Part shown: piece by piece, positions 8,179 through 17,563 of the stretch
Layout of the letters: each line of letters starts with the position of its first letter
Position numbering within the stretch: position 1 is the stretch's first letter
Notes under the pieces: generated by a model
What the model was told of the DNA's origin: nothing
The model's input: the letters and a program-made list of their open reading frames with translations, nothing else
Database searches by the model: none
Program-made: the position numbers and the translations under genes
Source: Streptomyces sp. WZ-12
GTDB lineage: Bacteria; Actinomycetota; Actinomycetes; Streptomycetales; Streptomycetaceae
DNA: 64,000 nt
Assembly (NCBI RefSeq): GCF_028898845.1
Contig: NZ_CP118574.1
Span: 6,676,001 to 6,740,000 of the forward strand
Direction of reading: 5' to 3'

Positions 8179-9729
8179 TCATGGCGCCCCCGGAGGCACG
8201 AACGGCAGCCCCTCCGGCACCCCTTCCTCGATCAGCCGCAGCAGCGCCTTGGTGTCCGCGTGCTCCTCGATCAGGTCGCCCAGCCGGTCCAACTGCTCCT
8301 CGCGCAGCGCGCCGAAGCGGGTGTCCGGCGCCGGCACGAAGCGCCGGCCGGCCGCCCGCGCCACCTCCCGCAGGAACGCCCGCCGGAAACCGTCGCTCTC
8401 CAGGGAGCCGTGCCAGTGCGTGCCCCACACGGCGCCCACCCGGCAGCCGTCCAGGTCGTTTCCCCGGCCGTCGGAGAGGAACGCCGCGTCCCCGCCGGAG
8501 ACCTGGGCCACGCCGTGGTGGATCTCGTAGCCCTCCACCGGCTCGCCCAGCGCCACGCCGGACGGCCGCGCGAGGGTCTTCTCCACCGCGAAGCGGACCC
8601 GGACCGGCAGCAGCCCCAGCCCCTCGACCGCCCCGGCCCGCGACTCGACGTCGTCCTCGATGCGCTCGCCGAGCATCTGGTAGCCGCCGCAGACGCCCAG
8701 CACCGGCCGGCCCTCGGCGGCCCGCCGGGCCACCGCGTCGGCCAGCCCGCGCTCGCGCAGCCACGCCAGCGCCCGGACCGTGCCGCGGGTCCCCGGCAGC
8801 ACCACCAGGTCCGCGTCGACGAGCTCCTCCGGCCGGTCCACGAACCGCACCACCACGCCCGGTTCGGCGGCCAGCGCGTCCACGTCGGTGAAGTTGGACA
8901 TCAGCGGCACCGCGCAGACCGCGACCCGCAGGATGTCCTCGCCCGCCGGCGGCGCCACCACCGACTCCCGCACGGCCCCGCGCAGCGAGACGCGCAGGCC
9001 GTCCTCCTCGTCGATGCCGAGCCCGTGGGCGAACGGCAGCACGCCGTAGGTCTCCCGCCCGGTGAGGCCGCGCAGCATCTCCAACCCCGGCTCCAACAGC
9101 GTCACATCGCCGCGGAACTTGTTGACGAGATAGCCGGCGACCAGCGACTGGTCCTCCTCCGACAGCAGCGCGGTGGTCCCGAAGAACGACGCGAAGACCC
9201 CGCCGCGGTCGATGTCGCCGACCACCACGACCGGGATGCGCGCCGCCCGGGCCAGGCCCATGTTGACCAGGTCGGTGCGGCGCAGATTGATCTCGGCGGG
9301 GCTGCCAGCGCCCTCGCAGATCACCGCGTCATGGGTGCGCCGCAGCTCTGCCAGGCAGTCGGTCACGGTCCCGAGCAACTGCTCCTGCCGCCCGTCGTGG
9401 TAGCCACGCGCGCTCAACTCGCCCACCGGCTTCCCCAACAGCACCACCTGGCTGCTGCGGTCGCTGCCCGGCTTGAGCAGCACCGGGTTCATCAGCGCGG
9501 TCGGCTCCACCCGGGCCGCGGCCGCCTGCATCGCCTGCGCCCGGCCGATCTCCGCGCCCTCCCGGGTCACGAACGAGTTCAGCGACATGTTCTGCGCCTT
9601 GAACGGCGCCACCTTGACGCCCCGCCGCGCCAACCAGCGGCAGATGCCGGCCGTCACCACGCTCTTGCCGGCGTCGGACGTCGTCCCGGCCACCAGCAGC
9701 CCACCGGCCGTCTTCTCGCGCCCGTTCAC
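8179..9729 (-). CDS. cbiP: Cobyric acid synthase (glutamine-hydrolysing)
   Basis: 516 residues. The N-terminal ATP domain has [10 protein letters not shown] at 14-23 and [12 protein letters not shown]; the middle carries [11 protein letters not shown]; the C-terminal amidotransferase domain has the nucleophile Cys in [10 protein letters not shown] and the late histidines in [10 protein letters not shown]. It amidates the b, d, e and g side chains of adenosylcobyrinate diamide. The GTG start at 9729 overlaps the stop of cbiB by four bases (GTGA). Much of the upstream frame belongs to cbiB in another register. After its stop there are 73 untranslated bases before the chelatase gene, the largest gap in the operon. 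The family is also called CobQ. Confidence 0.95.
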   Translation of the reverse strand: MNGREKTAGGLLVAGTTSDAGKSVVTAGICRWLARRGVKVAPFKAQNMSLNSFVTREGAEIGRAQAMQAAAARVEPTALMNPVLLKPGSDRSSQVVLLGKPVGELSARGYHDGRQEQLLGTVTDCLAELRRTHDAVICEGAGSPAEINLRRTDLVNMGLARAARIPVVVVGDIDRGGVFASFFGTTALLSEEDQSLVAGYLVNKFRGDVTLLEPGLEMLRGLTGRETYGVLPFAHGLGIDEEDGLRVSLRGAVRESVVAPPAGEDILRVAVCAVPLMSNFTDVDALAAEPGVVVRFVDRPEELVDADLVVLPGTRGTVRALAWLRERGLADAVARRAAEGRPVLGVCGGYQMLGERIEDDVESRAGAVEGLGLLPVRVRFAVEKTLARPSGVALGEPVEGYEIHHGVAQVSGGDAAFLSDGRGNDLDGCRVGAVWGTHWHGSLESDGFRRAFLREVARAAGRRFVPAPDTRFGALREEQLDRLGDLIEEHADTKALLRLIEEGVPEGLPFVPPGAP

Positions 9730-10703
9730 CGGGACAGCCTCCCGTTCCCGTTCACCCGGCGGCGCCGCACGGCACCCGCCGCCAACCGTCCCGCCACCGT
9801 CACGCCCAGCGCCAGCGCGCTCACCCGCCGGGAGAGCCGCACCGCCCGCTCCACGTCGGAGACCTCCGGGGGCCGCGCCCCGCCGTTGAGCACCGGCCGG
9901 TGCTCCACCCGCCCGCCGTACGCCAGCGTGCCGCCCAGCCGGATGCCCAGCGCACCGGCGAACGAGGCTTCCACCGGGCCCGCGTTGGGGCTCGGATGGG
10001 CCCCGCCGTCCGCCCGCCAGGCCCGCAGCGCACCGCGCCGGTCCGGCCCGGCGAGGACCGTCAGCGCCGCGGTCAGCCGGGAGCCGGGCCAGCCGGCGAC
10101 GTCGTCGAGCCGGGCCGCGGCCCAGCCGAACCGCCAATAGCGCGGCGACTTGTGACCCACCATCGCGTCCAGGGTGTTCACCGCCCGGAACGCCACCAGT
10201 CCGGGCACCCCGCCCAGCGCGCCCCACACCAGGGCGCCCACCACCGCGTCGGAGGTGTTCTCGGCGACCGACTCCACCACCGCACGGGCCAGCTGCGGCC
10301 CGTCCAACGCCTGCGGGTCGCGCCCGCACAGATGCGGCAACCGCTCCCGCGCCACGTCCAGATCGCCGACGTCCAGCGCGCCGCCCACGGCGCGCGCCTC
10401 CCGGCCCAACGAGGTGCCGCCCAGCACCGCCCACACCGCGGCCGCGGTCAACGCGGCCCGGGCGCCCGGGTGGTGGCGCACGGCGCGTTCCAACAGCGCG
10501 GCGCCGGCGGCCGCGCCGCCCGCGCACACCACGGCGTGGGCCGCGCCGTGACCACGGTGGTCGCGCCACAGCCGACGTTCGAGGGCGCCCGCGGCCCGGC
10601 CGAACGCGGCCACCGGATGACCGCGCCGCGGATCCGCCGCGATCAGATCACCGAGGAAGCCGAGGGCCGCGCCGCACGCGTATGCCGCGTGTTCGCCGCG
10701 CAC
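9726..10703 (-). CDS. cbiB: Adenosylcobinamide-phosphate synthase, membrane protein CbiB
   Basis: 325-residue polytopic protein with the family signatures [19 protein letters not shown] near the N-terminus, [20 protein letters not shown] in the middle, [14 protein letters not shown] and [19 protein letters not shown]. It attaches aminopropanol (phosphate) to adenosylcobyric acid at the membrane. The GTG at 10703 is the only sensible start because an in-frame TGA lies a few codons upstream; there is no clear Shine-Dalgarno sequence. A possible 23-codon leader frame ends four bases upstream, so coupling to it could supply ribosomes. It is the first gene after the cobalamin riboswitch. The same enzyme is called CobD in some organisms. 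Confidence 0.93.
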   Translation of the reverse strand: MRGEHAAYACGAALGFLGDLIAADPRRGHPVAAFGRAAGALERRLWRDHRGHGAAHAVVCAGGAAAGAALLERAVRHHPGARAALTAAAVWAVLGGTSLGREARAVGGALDVGDLDVARERLPHLCGRDPQALDGPQLARAVVESVAENTSDAVVGALVWGALGGVPGLVAFRAVNTLDAMVGHKSPRYWRFGWAAARLDDVAGWPGSRLTAALTVLAGPDRRGALRAWRADGGAHPSPNAGPVEASFAGALGIRLGGTLAYGGRVEHRPVLNGGARPPEVSDVERAVRLSRRVSALALGVTVAGRLAAGAVRRRRVNGNGRLSR

Positions 10704-10707
10704 CGGA

Positions 10708-10779
10708 TCAGGCCGCCGTCAGACACCGAACGGGCCCTGCGGCAGCGGGCGATGAGGCTCTCGATGGGCAGCCGGGCAT
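10708..10779 (-). CDS. Possible 23-codon leader ORF before cbiB
   Basis: ATG at 10779 opens a 23-codon frame that stops at 10708, four bases before the cbiB GTG. GAGG lies about ten bases upstream of the ATG. It begins MPGCPSRASSPAAAGP and resembles no protein I know. Because cbiB lacks a good ribosome binding site, the frame may serve to deliver ribosomes to cbiB, which would let the riboswitch control the whole chain by masking one site. This is inference from spacing only. Confidence 0.3.
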   Translation of the reverse strand: MPGCPSRASSPAAAGPVRCLTAA

Positions 10780-10819
10780 GGTGGTATGTCCTCACTCAGG
10801 GTCCTCGCCCTGGCTCGAC

Positions 10820-11000
10820 GCGACGGCGACCAGAGTCTCCTGGCTCCCGGATCGGCGCGTCCCCCGGCCTTCCCGCCCGTACGTGGCGTACGGGCCGTGG
10901 CCCTCGTTGGAGGAGCGCTCCCCGGTGACAGTGGCGGGACCGCGCCGGATTCGCACCGGACTTCCTCTGCTGTCGCCGATTGGCCCCGGCAGTCCACCAC
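10820..11000 (-). ncRNA. Cobalamin riboswitch (B12 element)
   Basis: Read on the minus strand, the region carries the core of the cobalamin aptamer: GGAAGTCCGGTGCGAATCCG (around 10962-10943), then GCGGTCCCGCCACTGT, and further on the B12 box GAGCCAGGAGACTC at about 10847-10834. These blocks are in the order and spacing of Rfam family RF00174. Beyond it a short hairpin (CAGGG...CCCTG, 10797-10812) and the leader frame lie before cbiB. In this class adenosylcobalamin binding lowers expression of the downstream genes, here the whole operon. The exact ends are estimates. Confidence 0.93.
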
Positions 11001-11219
11001 GCCCCGCCACGCCCGTCAACTCGCCCTTGACCTGCGACGCAGCCCCACCGCCCGCCCTGTGTCCAAGACCACAGGGCCGCCGCCGGCGCCCGCCCGCCAT
11101 CCCACCGCGCCCGTCCCGCGCACCCGCGCGCCGCCCGCCCCGAACTCCGGCCTGCGGAACGGGCCTTCGCGACGACCGGCGGCGCGACAGCCCGGTGGTC
11201 GCCCGCATCGCACGCCAAC

Positions 11220-11265
11220 GGGGCGCCCGGCGGCCGCGGCTGGTGCCGCGCCCTCCGGGCGCCCC
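11220..11265 (-). terminator. Terminator of the phosphate transporter operon
   Basis: GGGGCGCCCGG (11220-11230) pairs perfectly with CCGGGCGCCCC (11255-11265), with further GC pairing inside. It follows the small membrane gene that ends at 11299 and precedes the riboswitch, so it should isolate the two operons. The stretch from 11001 to 11219 holds no gene that I can support; the promoter of the cobalamin operon must lie there. Confidence 0.6.
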
Positions 11266-11298
11266 GTCCACTGCTGCCGGCCCGCGGCCGGCCAACCG

Positions 11299-11535
11299 TC
11301 AGGCGGCGACGATCAGATAGATCCCGTACGCCACCGCCAGCGCGCAGAGCGCGAACGCCGCCAGCGCCCCGGCGCGCGCCCCCGCGCCCGGTGCCGTGGC
11401 GGCCGCCGCGTCGCCGGGCGCGGCCGGCTTGCGGGAGGTGCCCACGATGCCGACGGTGAACAGGCCCACGATTCCCACCGTCACCACGAGCGTGACGCCG
11501 AAGACCTGGCCGAGAGCTGCCCAGTCGATGTGCAT
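11299..11535 (-). CDS. Small membrane protein downstream of the phosphate transporter
   Basis: 78 residues with two predicted membrane segments: VFGVTLVVTVGIVGLFTVGIVG at about 11-32 and LAAFALCALAVAYGIYLIVAA at the C-terminal end, joined by an Ala/Pro/Gly-rich link. It lies 49 bases after the Pit transporter on the same strand and is probably cotranscribed with it. I recall the same arrangement in S. coelicolor, where the small gene follows pitH2. Function is unknown; an accessory role in transporter assembly is a guess from position. Confidence 0.75.
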   Translation of the reverse strand: MHIDWAALGQVFGVTLVVTVGIVGLFTVGIVGTSRKPAAPGDAAAATAPGAGARAGALAAFALCALAVAYGIYLIVAA

Positions 11536-11584
11536 TGCGAAGTCCTTAGGTTCCTTGGGTCAGTTCGGTCGCAGCGGCCGGCCG

Positions 11585-12847
11585 TCAGGAGGAGGCCGTC
11601 GCGGGCTGGGTGGGGGCGGCGGCGTCCCGCTGGGCGGGCACGGCGACCGCGTCCGCCTCGACGGCCGCCGGGACGACCGTGCCCGCCGGGGGCGGCGAGA
11701 CGGTCTGGAGCGCGGTGGTGACGACGCCCGCCGGCTCCACCGCCGGGCCCTCGTTGACGTTGGTGTGGTCGATCGGCTTGCGTCGGGAGGCGGCCCAGAT
11801 GCCGCCGCAGATCGCCAGCGCCAGGACGGCCACCGTCGTGATGCCCCAGGTGCCCTGGTCGGCGAGGACCGCGGCCCCCGCGGAGACCAGGCCGGCGGCC
11901 GGCAGGGTCAGGCCCCAGGCCACGACCATCCGGCCGGCCGTGGACCAGCGCACCACGCCGCCCTTGCGACCGAGCCCGGAGCCCATCACGGCGCCGGAGC
12001 AGACCTGGGTGGTGGAGAGCGCGAAGCCGAGGTGGGAGGAGGCCAGGATGGTGGCCGCGGCGCCGGTCTGGGCGGCGAAGCCCTGCGGCGGCTGGATGTC
12101 GGTGATGCCCTTGCCCATGGTGCGGATGATCCGCCAGCCGCCCAGGTAGGTGCCGAGCGCGATGGCCAGGCCGGCGGAGGCGATCACCCACATCGGCGGG
12201 TCGGAGTGCGGGGCGACGACCCCGCCGGTGATCAGCGCGAGGGTGATCACGCCCATCGTCTTCTGCGCGTCGTTGGTGCCGTGGGCCAGCGAGACCAGGG
12301 CCGCCGAGGCGATCTGCCCGGCACGGTAGCCCTTGGCGGTGTCGGCCTCGTCGCGGCCGCGGGCCAGCCGGTAGGTGAGCCGGGTCGCCGCCATCGAGGC
12401 GAGCCCGGCGACGAACGGCGCGGCCACCGCCGGGATCAGGACCTTCATCACGACGGCCCCGCCGTGCACCCCGCCGGTGCCGACGGACACCAGGGTCGCG
12501 CCGATCAGACCACCGAAGAGGGCGTGCGAGGAGCTGGAGGGGAGGCCGGCGAGCCAGGTGACGAGGTTCCAGACGATGGCGCCGACCAGGCCGGCGAAGA
12601 TCACTTCCGGTCTGATGCCGGCGCTCTCGTCGATGATGCCGCCGGAGATGGTCTTGGCGACCTCAACCGACAGGAACGCGCCGACGAGGTTGAGTACCGC
12701 CGACATCCCCACCGCGATCTTGGGTCGCAGGGCCCCGGTGGAGATGGTGGTGGCCATTGCGTTGGCCGTGTCGTGGAAGCCGTTCGTAAAGTCGAACACC
12801 AAGGCCGTGACGATCACGATCCCGATGAGAAGCGTGATGTGTTCCAT
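11585..12847 (-). CDS. pitH: Inorganic phosphate transporter, Pit family
   Basis: 420 residues with about ten membrane segments. The Pit signature is clear in both halves: FDFTNGFHDTANAMAT at about 19-34 and VSLAHGTNDAQKTMGVITLAL in the second repeat. Pit proteins carry metal-phosphate complexes in symport with protons. The C-terminal tail of about 80 residues is Ala/Pro/Val-rich and probably cytoplasmic. A PHO box 50 bases upstream of the ATG suggests PhoP control, so this copy is likely used when phosphate is scarce, as I recall for S. coelicolor pitH2. It appears to share a transcript with the small membrane gene that follows. Confidence 0.93.
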   Translation of the reverse strand: MEHITLLIGIVIVTALVFDFTNGFHDTANAMATTISTGALRPKIAVGMSAVLNLVGAFLSVEVAKTISGGIIDESAGIRPEVIFAGLVGAIVWNLVTWLAGLPSSSSHALFGGLIGATLVSVGTGGVHGGAVVMKVLIPAVAAPFVAGLASMAATRLTYRLARGRDEADTAKGYRAGQIASAALVSLAHGTNDAQKTMGVITLALITGGVVAPHSDPPMWVIASAGLAIALGTYLGGWRIIRTMGKGITDIQPPQGFAAQTGAAATILASSHLGFALSTTQVCSGAVMGSGLGRKGGVVRWSTAGRMVVAWGLTLPAAGLVSAGAAVLADQGTWGITTVAVLALAICGGIWAASRRKPIDHTNVNEGPAVEPAGVVTTALQTVSPPPAGTVVPAAVEADAVAVPAQRDAAAPTQPATASS

Positions 12848-12896
12848 TCACCCAGGCAATCCGTTCGATGGTCAGTGTCCTCGGGACCGTACGGAC

Positions 12897-12918
12897 GGTG
12901 AGTGAACGGAAAGTGAAC
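12897..12918 (-). promoter_or_regulatory. PHO box (PhoP operator)
   Basis: On the minus strand two 11-base direct repeat units stand back to back: GTTCACTTTCC (12918-12908) and GTTCACTCACC (12907-12897). They match the Streptomyces PhoP unit consensus (GTTCA followed by a looser half) with exact 11-base spacing. A third degenerate unit, GTCCGTACGGT, follows. The site is 50 bases upstream of the transporter ATG. A lone GTTCACGCGGA at 12951 faces the opposite way. Confidence 0.8.
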
Positions 12919-12985
12919 TCGGCCGGGCGCCGCGGTGACACCCCCGCAGTGTTCACGCGGAGGCGCCCCTGCCGTCACTTCCGTC

Positions 12986-13723
12986 TCACCTGTCGGCAAA
13001 TTTCTTGAGTTGGGCCAGGGTGCCGTTCCAGCGGTCCTGATCGCCCGGCAGCGGCCCGCGTGCGGCGTACTGCAGGATGCTCGGGGACGACCAGCCGGCG
13101 GGCGTCCGCGCCGCGCCCGAATAGTCCGCCAGCCACAGCGGATGGTCACCGCCGAAGGCCCGGCTGCGGCCCGTGCAGCGGTCCCACCAGCGGGCGGTGG
13201 TGTAGATCACCGGCCGTCGCCCGGTGCCGCGCCGCACCTCGTCGCTGAACGCCCGTATCCAGCGCACCAATGCCGCGCTGCTCAGCCCGAAGCACGGCTG
13301 CTTGCCGTCGTAGGGGTTGTGCTCGATGTCGAGGGCCGGCGGCAGCGTCCAGCCGTCCCGTTTCCCGTGGCCGCCGTGGCGCAGGAAGAAGCGGGCCTGC
13401 CGGGTGCCCGACGAGGCGCTGGGCACCGCGAAGTGGTAGGCGCCGTGCAGGAGTCCGGCCGCCCGGGAGCCGCTGTACTGCGCGGAGAACGAGGGGTTGC
13501 GGTAGCCGTCCGACTCGGTGGCCTTGACGTAGACGAACCGCGCGCCCTTCGCGCGGGCCGCCCGCCAGTCGATGCGCTTCTGGTACGAGGAGACGTCGTG
13601 CCCCAGCGGCCGGCCGTCCGCGGCGGCCCACGCGGGGTGGTCGGCGAGTGCGGTGCCGGCCAGTGACGCCACGGCTATCGCGGTCGCCAGCGTGGTCCGG
13701 GGGGTGGAGCGGTCACAAGTCAT
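12986..13723 (-). CDS. Secreted GH25 lysozyme (N-acetylmuramidase)
   Basis: 245 residues. An N-terminal signal peptide (hydrophobic about 11-27, Ala-rich cleavage region near 34) is followed by a GH25 domain: GHDVSSYQKRIDW with catalytic-site Asp43, FVYVKATES, GAYHFAVP, and LDIEHN with Asp132 and Glu134, ending in the usual WLADY and QY motifs. The family hydrolyses the beta-1,4 MurNAc-GlcNAc bond of peptidoglycan. There is no separate wall-binding domain. The ATG has GGGGGA a few bases upstream. It is divergent from the aldolase gene; 13724-13954 should hold both promoters. Confidence 0.92.
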   Translation of the reverse strand: MTCDRSTPRTTLATAIAVASLAGTALADHPAWAAADGRPLGHDVSSYQKRIDWRAARAKGARFVYVKATESDGYRNPSFSAQYSGSRAAGLLHGAYHFAVPSASSGTRQARFFLRHGGHGKRDGWTLPPALDIEHNPYDGKQPCFGLSSAALVRWIRAFSDEVRRGTGRRPVIYTTARWWDRCTGRSRAFGGDHPLWLADYSGAARTPAGWSSPSILQYAARGPLPGDQDRWNGTLAQLKKFADR

Positions 13724-13954
13724 GGGTCCCCCTGGGTGATGACATGTGAGGGGTGCAGTTCACTCGACGCTAAGGGATGATCAACGCAAGGTGGTCAATC
13801 CCCGGCCAATCCCTCCCAGGAGAGCGGGTATCCCCATATGGCGGGTACCGAGCGCCTGACGCGGTGGCTTATCGTGCCCCGGCCTGCTCGTACGGTGTGA
13901 TGCACTGCCTCCGCGCGTTTCCGCACGTCCCGCAGTGCCGCCCCGGAGGACACC

Positions 13955-14623
13955 ATGAAGGACCGCCCGGACCACCTCGCCGCCGCCTGGAGCGAGCTCG
14001 TCGCCACCGCCCGCCGGACCGCCGCCGACGGCCTCGTCGTCGGCACCTCAGGCAACGTCTCGGTCCGCGTCAAGGACCTGATCCTCGTCACGCCCAGCGG
14101 CGTCCCCTACGACCGGCTCGGCCCCGGCGACGTCACCGGGGTCGACCTCGAAGGCCGCCAGATCGTCGGCAGGCTCCGCCCGACCAGCGAACTCCCGCTC
14201 CACCTGGCCGTCTACCGCGACACCACCGCCACCGCGGTCGTGCACACCCACGCCCCGCACGCCACCGCCGTCTCCACCCTCGTCACCGAACTCCCGCCCA
14301 TCCACTACATGACGGCCGCCCTCGGCGGACCCGTCCGGGTCGCCCCCTACGCCCTCTACGGCAGCGACGAGCTCGCCGCCCACATGGCCGCCGCGCTCCG
14401 CGACCGCAGCGCCGCCCTCCTCCAGAACCACGGCACCCTCGCCCACGGTGCCACCCTCGCCGAGGCGCTGGACCGCACCGCCCAACTGGAGTGGATGTGC
14501 CGGGTCTGGCTCACCGCGGTCTCCGTGCCCGGGCACACCCCCAGCCTGCTGTCGGCCGACCAGCTCGACGCCGCGGGGGAGCGGCTGCGCGGCTACGGCC
14601 AGCGCGGCGACGCCCCCGCCTGA
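13955..14623 (+). CDS. Class II aldolase, L-fuculose-phosphate aldolase type
   Basis: 222 residues. GTSGNVS at 30-36 binds the phosphate; Glu79 in TSELPLH is the expected acid/base; zinc ligands are His97 and His99 in HTHAPHA and His159 in QNHGT. This is the class II aldolase/adducin fold, used to cleave fuculose-, rhamnulose- or related sugar phosphates to dihydroxyacetone phosphate and an aldehyde. The ATG is preceded by CGGAGGACACC. The true substrate in Streptomyces is not shown by the sequence; 5-deoxyribulose phosphate salvage is another known job of this family. Confidence 0.88.
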   Translation: MKDRPDHLAAAWSELVATARRTAADGLVVGTSGNVSVRVKDLILVTPSGVPYDRLGPGDVTGVDLEGRQIVGRLRPTSELPLHLAVYRDTTATAVVHTHAPHATAVSTLVTELPPIHYMTAALGGPVRVAPYALYGSDELAAHMAAALRDRSAALLQNHGTLAHGATLAEALDRTAQLEWMCRVWLTAVSVPGHTPSLLSADQLDAAGERLRGYGQRGDAPA

Positions 14624-14732
14624 CCCGCCACGACACCCCGCGCGAGGCCCCGCAACGGCACGACGCCGCTGGTCGGCCGCCGATCCCGACCGCCCGGTGG
14701 CCGGCTCCGGCGGCGCTGCGCACACTGGAGTG

Positions 14733-15860
14733 GTGCGACTGGGAACCGTGGTGGCGGTGACCGCCACCACCGTGATCGGTGCCGGGGCGGCCGCTGTGGC
14801 CGCCGGGCGGTACGCCGGCGATGTTGCCCTGAAACCGTCGCCCGGCCGCCCGTTCCCCGGCGACCCCCGGCTCACCGTCCACTCCGCCGCCGGCGATCAC
14901 CTCGTCCTCACCCGCAGCCTGGCCTCCCTCAGACCCGGCACCTACGGGCTGACCGGCGCCGGCTGCCACGCGGTGGTCGGCCCCGTTGTCCACGGCACCC
15001 CGCACCCCGCCGACGCCGTCGTCCGCCGCCTGGTACGCGTCACCCACGGCACGTTGCGCCCCGGCGCCCGGATGCGGCTCACCCCGCAGGTGCACGCCGG
15101 CAACCCCCACGACGCCCTCGGCCTGACCTACGAGGAGGTCGACGTCCCGGGCGAACTGGGCACACTGCCCGCGTGGTTGGTGCCCGGCGCCCGCGACACC
15201 TGGGTCCTCACCGTCCACGGCCTCGGCACCACCCGCGAACACCCCATGGTGGTACTGCCGTTCCTGCACCGCCACCACTTCCCCGTCCTCGACCTCGCCT
15301 ACCGCAACGACCCGGGCGCCCCGCACACCGCCGACGGACTGCACCACCTCGGCGACACCGAATGGCGCGACCTGGACGCCGCGATCCGCTACGCCGTCCA
15401 ACACGGCGCCCGCGCGGTCGTCCTGTACGGCTGGTCCGCCGGCGCCACCATGGCGCTGCGCGCCGCCGTCAACTCCGCGCTGCGGGACCGGATCTCCGGC
15501 CTCGTCCTGGACTCCCCGATCCTCGACCGGCACGCCACCGTCCGCGCGCTGGCCGCCGCCCGGCGCATCCCGCGGATCCTGCTCCCGCTCGCCGTGCGCG
15601 CCGCCGAGGGCCACACCGGGCTGCCCGTCGACCGCCCCGCCGACGCCGTCGACCCCGACGAACTCGGCGTGCCCGTCCTGCTGTTCCACGGCCCCGAGGA
15701 CACCCTCGCCCCCTGGGGCGCCTCCCGGAGCTTCGCCGCCCGCCGCCCGGAGCTGATCACGCTCGCTCCCGTGCCGCTCGCCCCGCACGCCGCGATGTGG
15801 AACGTCGCCCCGGACCGCTACGAGGAGACCCTGCGCCGCTTCCTCACCCCGCTGATGTGA
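14733..15860 (+). CDS. Membrane-anchored alpha/beta hydrolase
   Basis: 375 residues from the GTG at 14733. The N-terminus is a single hydrophobic segment (about 5-28), suggesting an anchored or exported protein. A beta-rich middle precedes an alpha/beta hydrolase domain from about 145: oxyanion region LTVHGLGTTREH, nucleophile Ser235 in YGWSAGATM, acid in FHGPEDTLAPW and a late His in LAPHAAMW. This is the pattern of serine hydrolases of the prolyl oligopeptidase/BAAT-like group. The GGAG near 14727 is very close to the chosen GTG, so an in-frame GTG at 14748 is possible. Substrate unknown. Confidence 0.82.
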   Translation: MRLGTVVAVTATTVIGAGAAAVAAGRYAGDVALKPSPGRPFPGDPRLTVHSAAGDHLVLTRSLASLRPGTYGLTGAGCHAVVGPVVHGTPHPADAVVRRLVRVTHGTLRPGARMRLTPQVHAGNPHDALGLTYEEVDVPGELGTLPAWLVPGARDTWVLTVHGLGTTREHPMVVLPFLHRHHFPVLDLAYRNDPGAPHTADGLHHLGDTEWRDLDAAIRYAVQHGARAVVLYGWSAGATMALRAAVNSALRDRISGLVLDSPILDRHATVRALAAARRIPRILLPLAVRAAEGHTGLPVDRPADAVDPDELGVPVLLFHGPEDTLAPWGASRSFAARRPELITLAPVPLAPHAAMWNVAPDRYEETLRRFLTPLM

Positions 15861-16079
15861 CGAACCCGCTGCGGTGAGACACCGGCGCACCGCGGCCGAC
15901 GCCGGGCCGACGCGGCGCACGGGCCCCCGCGGGCCCCGCCGAACGCTCCGCCGGGCCTGAAGGTGTACGGGCGGACAACTGCCGCTCTCGGGGAGGGGAA
16001 GCCGGGGTGGCGCCCGCCCGGAAGACCGCAAGTCGGCTTCCGATTGGGCTTTCGGGCCGTCAGCGGCAAGACTGCTCCT

Positions 16080-17531
16080 GTGACGTCCCGTACACCGCGC
16101 GACTCCCGGCTCCGACTCGTCCCCCGACAACCGATTGCGGCCGCCCGCCGGGCGGTGAGCACCCGGGTCACCCGCCCGGCGCCCCGGCCCCCCGAGGGCA
16201 CCCCGCCGCCCGCGGAACTGGCCCGCCAGGCCCGCGCCGTGCTCGCCGGCGCGGCCCGCCTCGCGCACTGGGCCGACCGCGCGGGCAGCCTGCGCGCGGG
16301 CACCGACGGAGCGCTCCCACAGGCCGCCGTCGACGCCGCCGCCGAGGCGCTGGCGCTGACGTCCCACCAGGTCCGCGCCGACTGGGACCGGGCCCGGCTC
16401 GCCGGGCTGATCGAGCTCCACGACGGACTGGCCCGCCCCGGCTGGCGGCTGCGGGCCTGGGACCGCGACGACACCGCGGCCCTGCGCGGCTGGGTGGCGC
16501 TCTTCGACGCCTGGTCGCTGGCGCTGCCCGCCCCGGCCGGCGCCGGCCTCACGGCCGTCGCCGAGGTCGTCGAGGCCGTCCCGCAACTGCTGTCCCTGCT
16601 GCACCTGTCCGCCGGCCCGGTGCGGCTGCCGGTGCTGCTCGACATGCTCACCCAGCGCGTCGAGGAACTGCGCACCGAACGCTGCGAGGTCCCCTACGGG
16701 CCCGACCCGGCCCCCGAAGGCGCCGACGCCGGCGGACCGACGAGCGACGCCGCGGGGGCGCCGCTCGTCGAGCTGCTGCGCTGGGCGCTGGACGCGCTGC
16801 TCGCGGTCGGCGCGCTGGTGCCGCCGGAGGGCGCACCCGAGGGCGCCGGGGAGCGCGCCGGCGAGGGCCGACACCACGGCCAGGAGGCGCAGTTGACGCC
16901 GCTGGGCAACTGGTCGGTGTGGGTCAAGCTGGAGCAGATCTGCGTCGCCGCGCAGAGCCCGGCCGGCCACATCGAGCAGTCCGCGGAGGCGATGCTGCGC
17001 GGCTGCGCCCGGCTGACCCCGGGCCCGGCCCGCGCCGAGTACCGCGCCTGGCTCGCCGCCCGCTCCGTCGGCGCCGCCGTCGAGGAGCTGCTGGCCGTCG
17101 CCCGCGGCGAGGACGCGCTGCTGCGCGGGCTGGCCTTCGAGGCGCTGCGCGCCGTCGGGGCGCCCGCCGAACCGGCCGTGCGCGCCGCCGCCGGGGAGCC
17201 GGCGCTGCGGCCCTACGCCCTGCTCTGGCTCGTCGAGCACGAGGGCGGCGACCCGGAGACCGCGCCGGACGTCCTCACCCGCGAGGAGTCGACCTGGCTC
17301 TGGGTGGACACCGCGGCGGCCGTCGCCGACCACGGCGAGACCCAACTCCTCGTCCGGCACCTGGACTCGGCGGTCCAGGGCTCGGTGCCGCGGCTGCTGG
17401 AGGAGGTCCGCGCGGTCGGCCATCCCCGGACCGTCCAGGTGCTGGTGGCGCTGGCCGCCGCCCACCCGGACCCGGCGCTCGCCAAGGCCGTGCGCCGGGC
17501 GGCCTTCCAGGTCCACACCGGCGGCGCGTAA
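16080..17531 (+). CDS. Conserved alpha-helical protein of unknown function
   Basis: 483 residues from a GTG at 16080 (VTSRTPRDSRLRLVPRQP). The frame is open further upstream but without coding character. The body is rich in Ala, Leu, Glu and Arg and predicted almost wholly helical. The last 150 residues have short repeated helices (GLAFEALRAVGAPAEPAVRAA, VPRLLEEVRAVGHPRTVQVLVALAA) that look like HEAT-type repeats. The middle has a low-complexity insert rich in Gly, Ala and Glu (about 205-270). There is no signal peptide or membrane segment. I do not recognise the family; a scaffold or protein-binding role is an inference from the repeats. Confidence 0.75.
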   Translation: MTSRTPRDSRLRLVPRQPIAAARRAVSTRVTRPAPRPPEGTPPPAELARQARAVLAGAARLAHWADRAGSLRAGTDGALPQAAVDAAAEALALTSHQVRADWDRARLAGLIELHDGLARPGWRLRAWDRDDTAALRGWVALFDAWSLALPAPAGAGLTAVAEVVEAVPQLLSLLHLSAGPVRLPVLLDMLTQRVEELRTERCEVPYGPDPAPEGADAGGPTSDAAGAPLVELLRWALDALLAVGALVPPEGAPEGAGERAGEGRHHGQEAQLTPLGNWSVWVKLEQICVAAQSPAGHIEQSAEAMLRGCARLTPGPARAEYRAWLAARSVGAAVEELLAVARGEDALLRGLAFEALRAVGAPAEPAVRAAAGEPALRPYALLWLVEHEGGDPETAPDVLTREESTWLWVDTAAAVADHGETQLLVRHLDSAVQGSVPRLLEEVRAVGHPRTVQVLVALAAAHPDPALAKAVRRAAFQVHTGGA

Positions 17532-17563
17532 CCGACCGGGCACCCCGGCCGGGCGCCGGCGGG

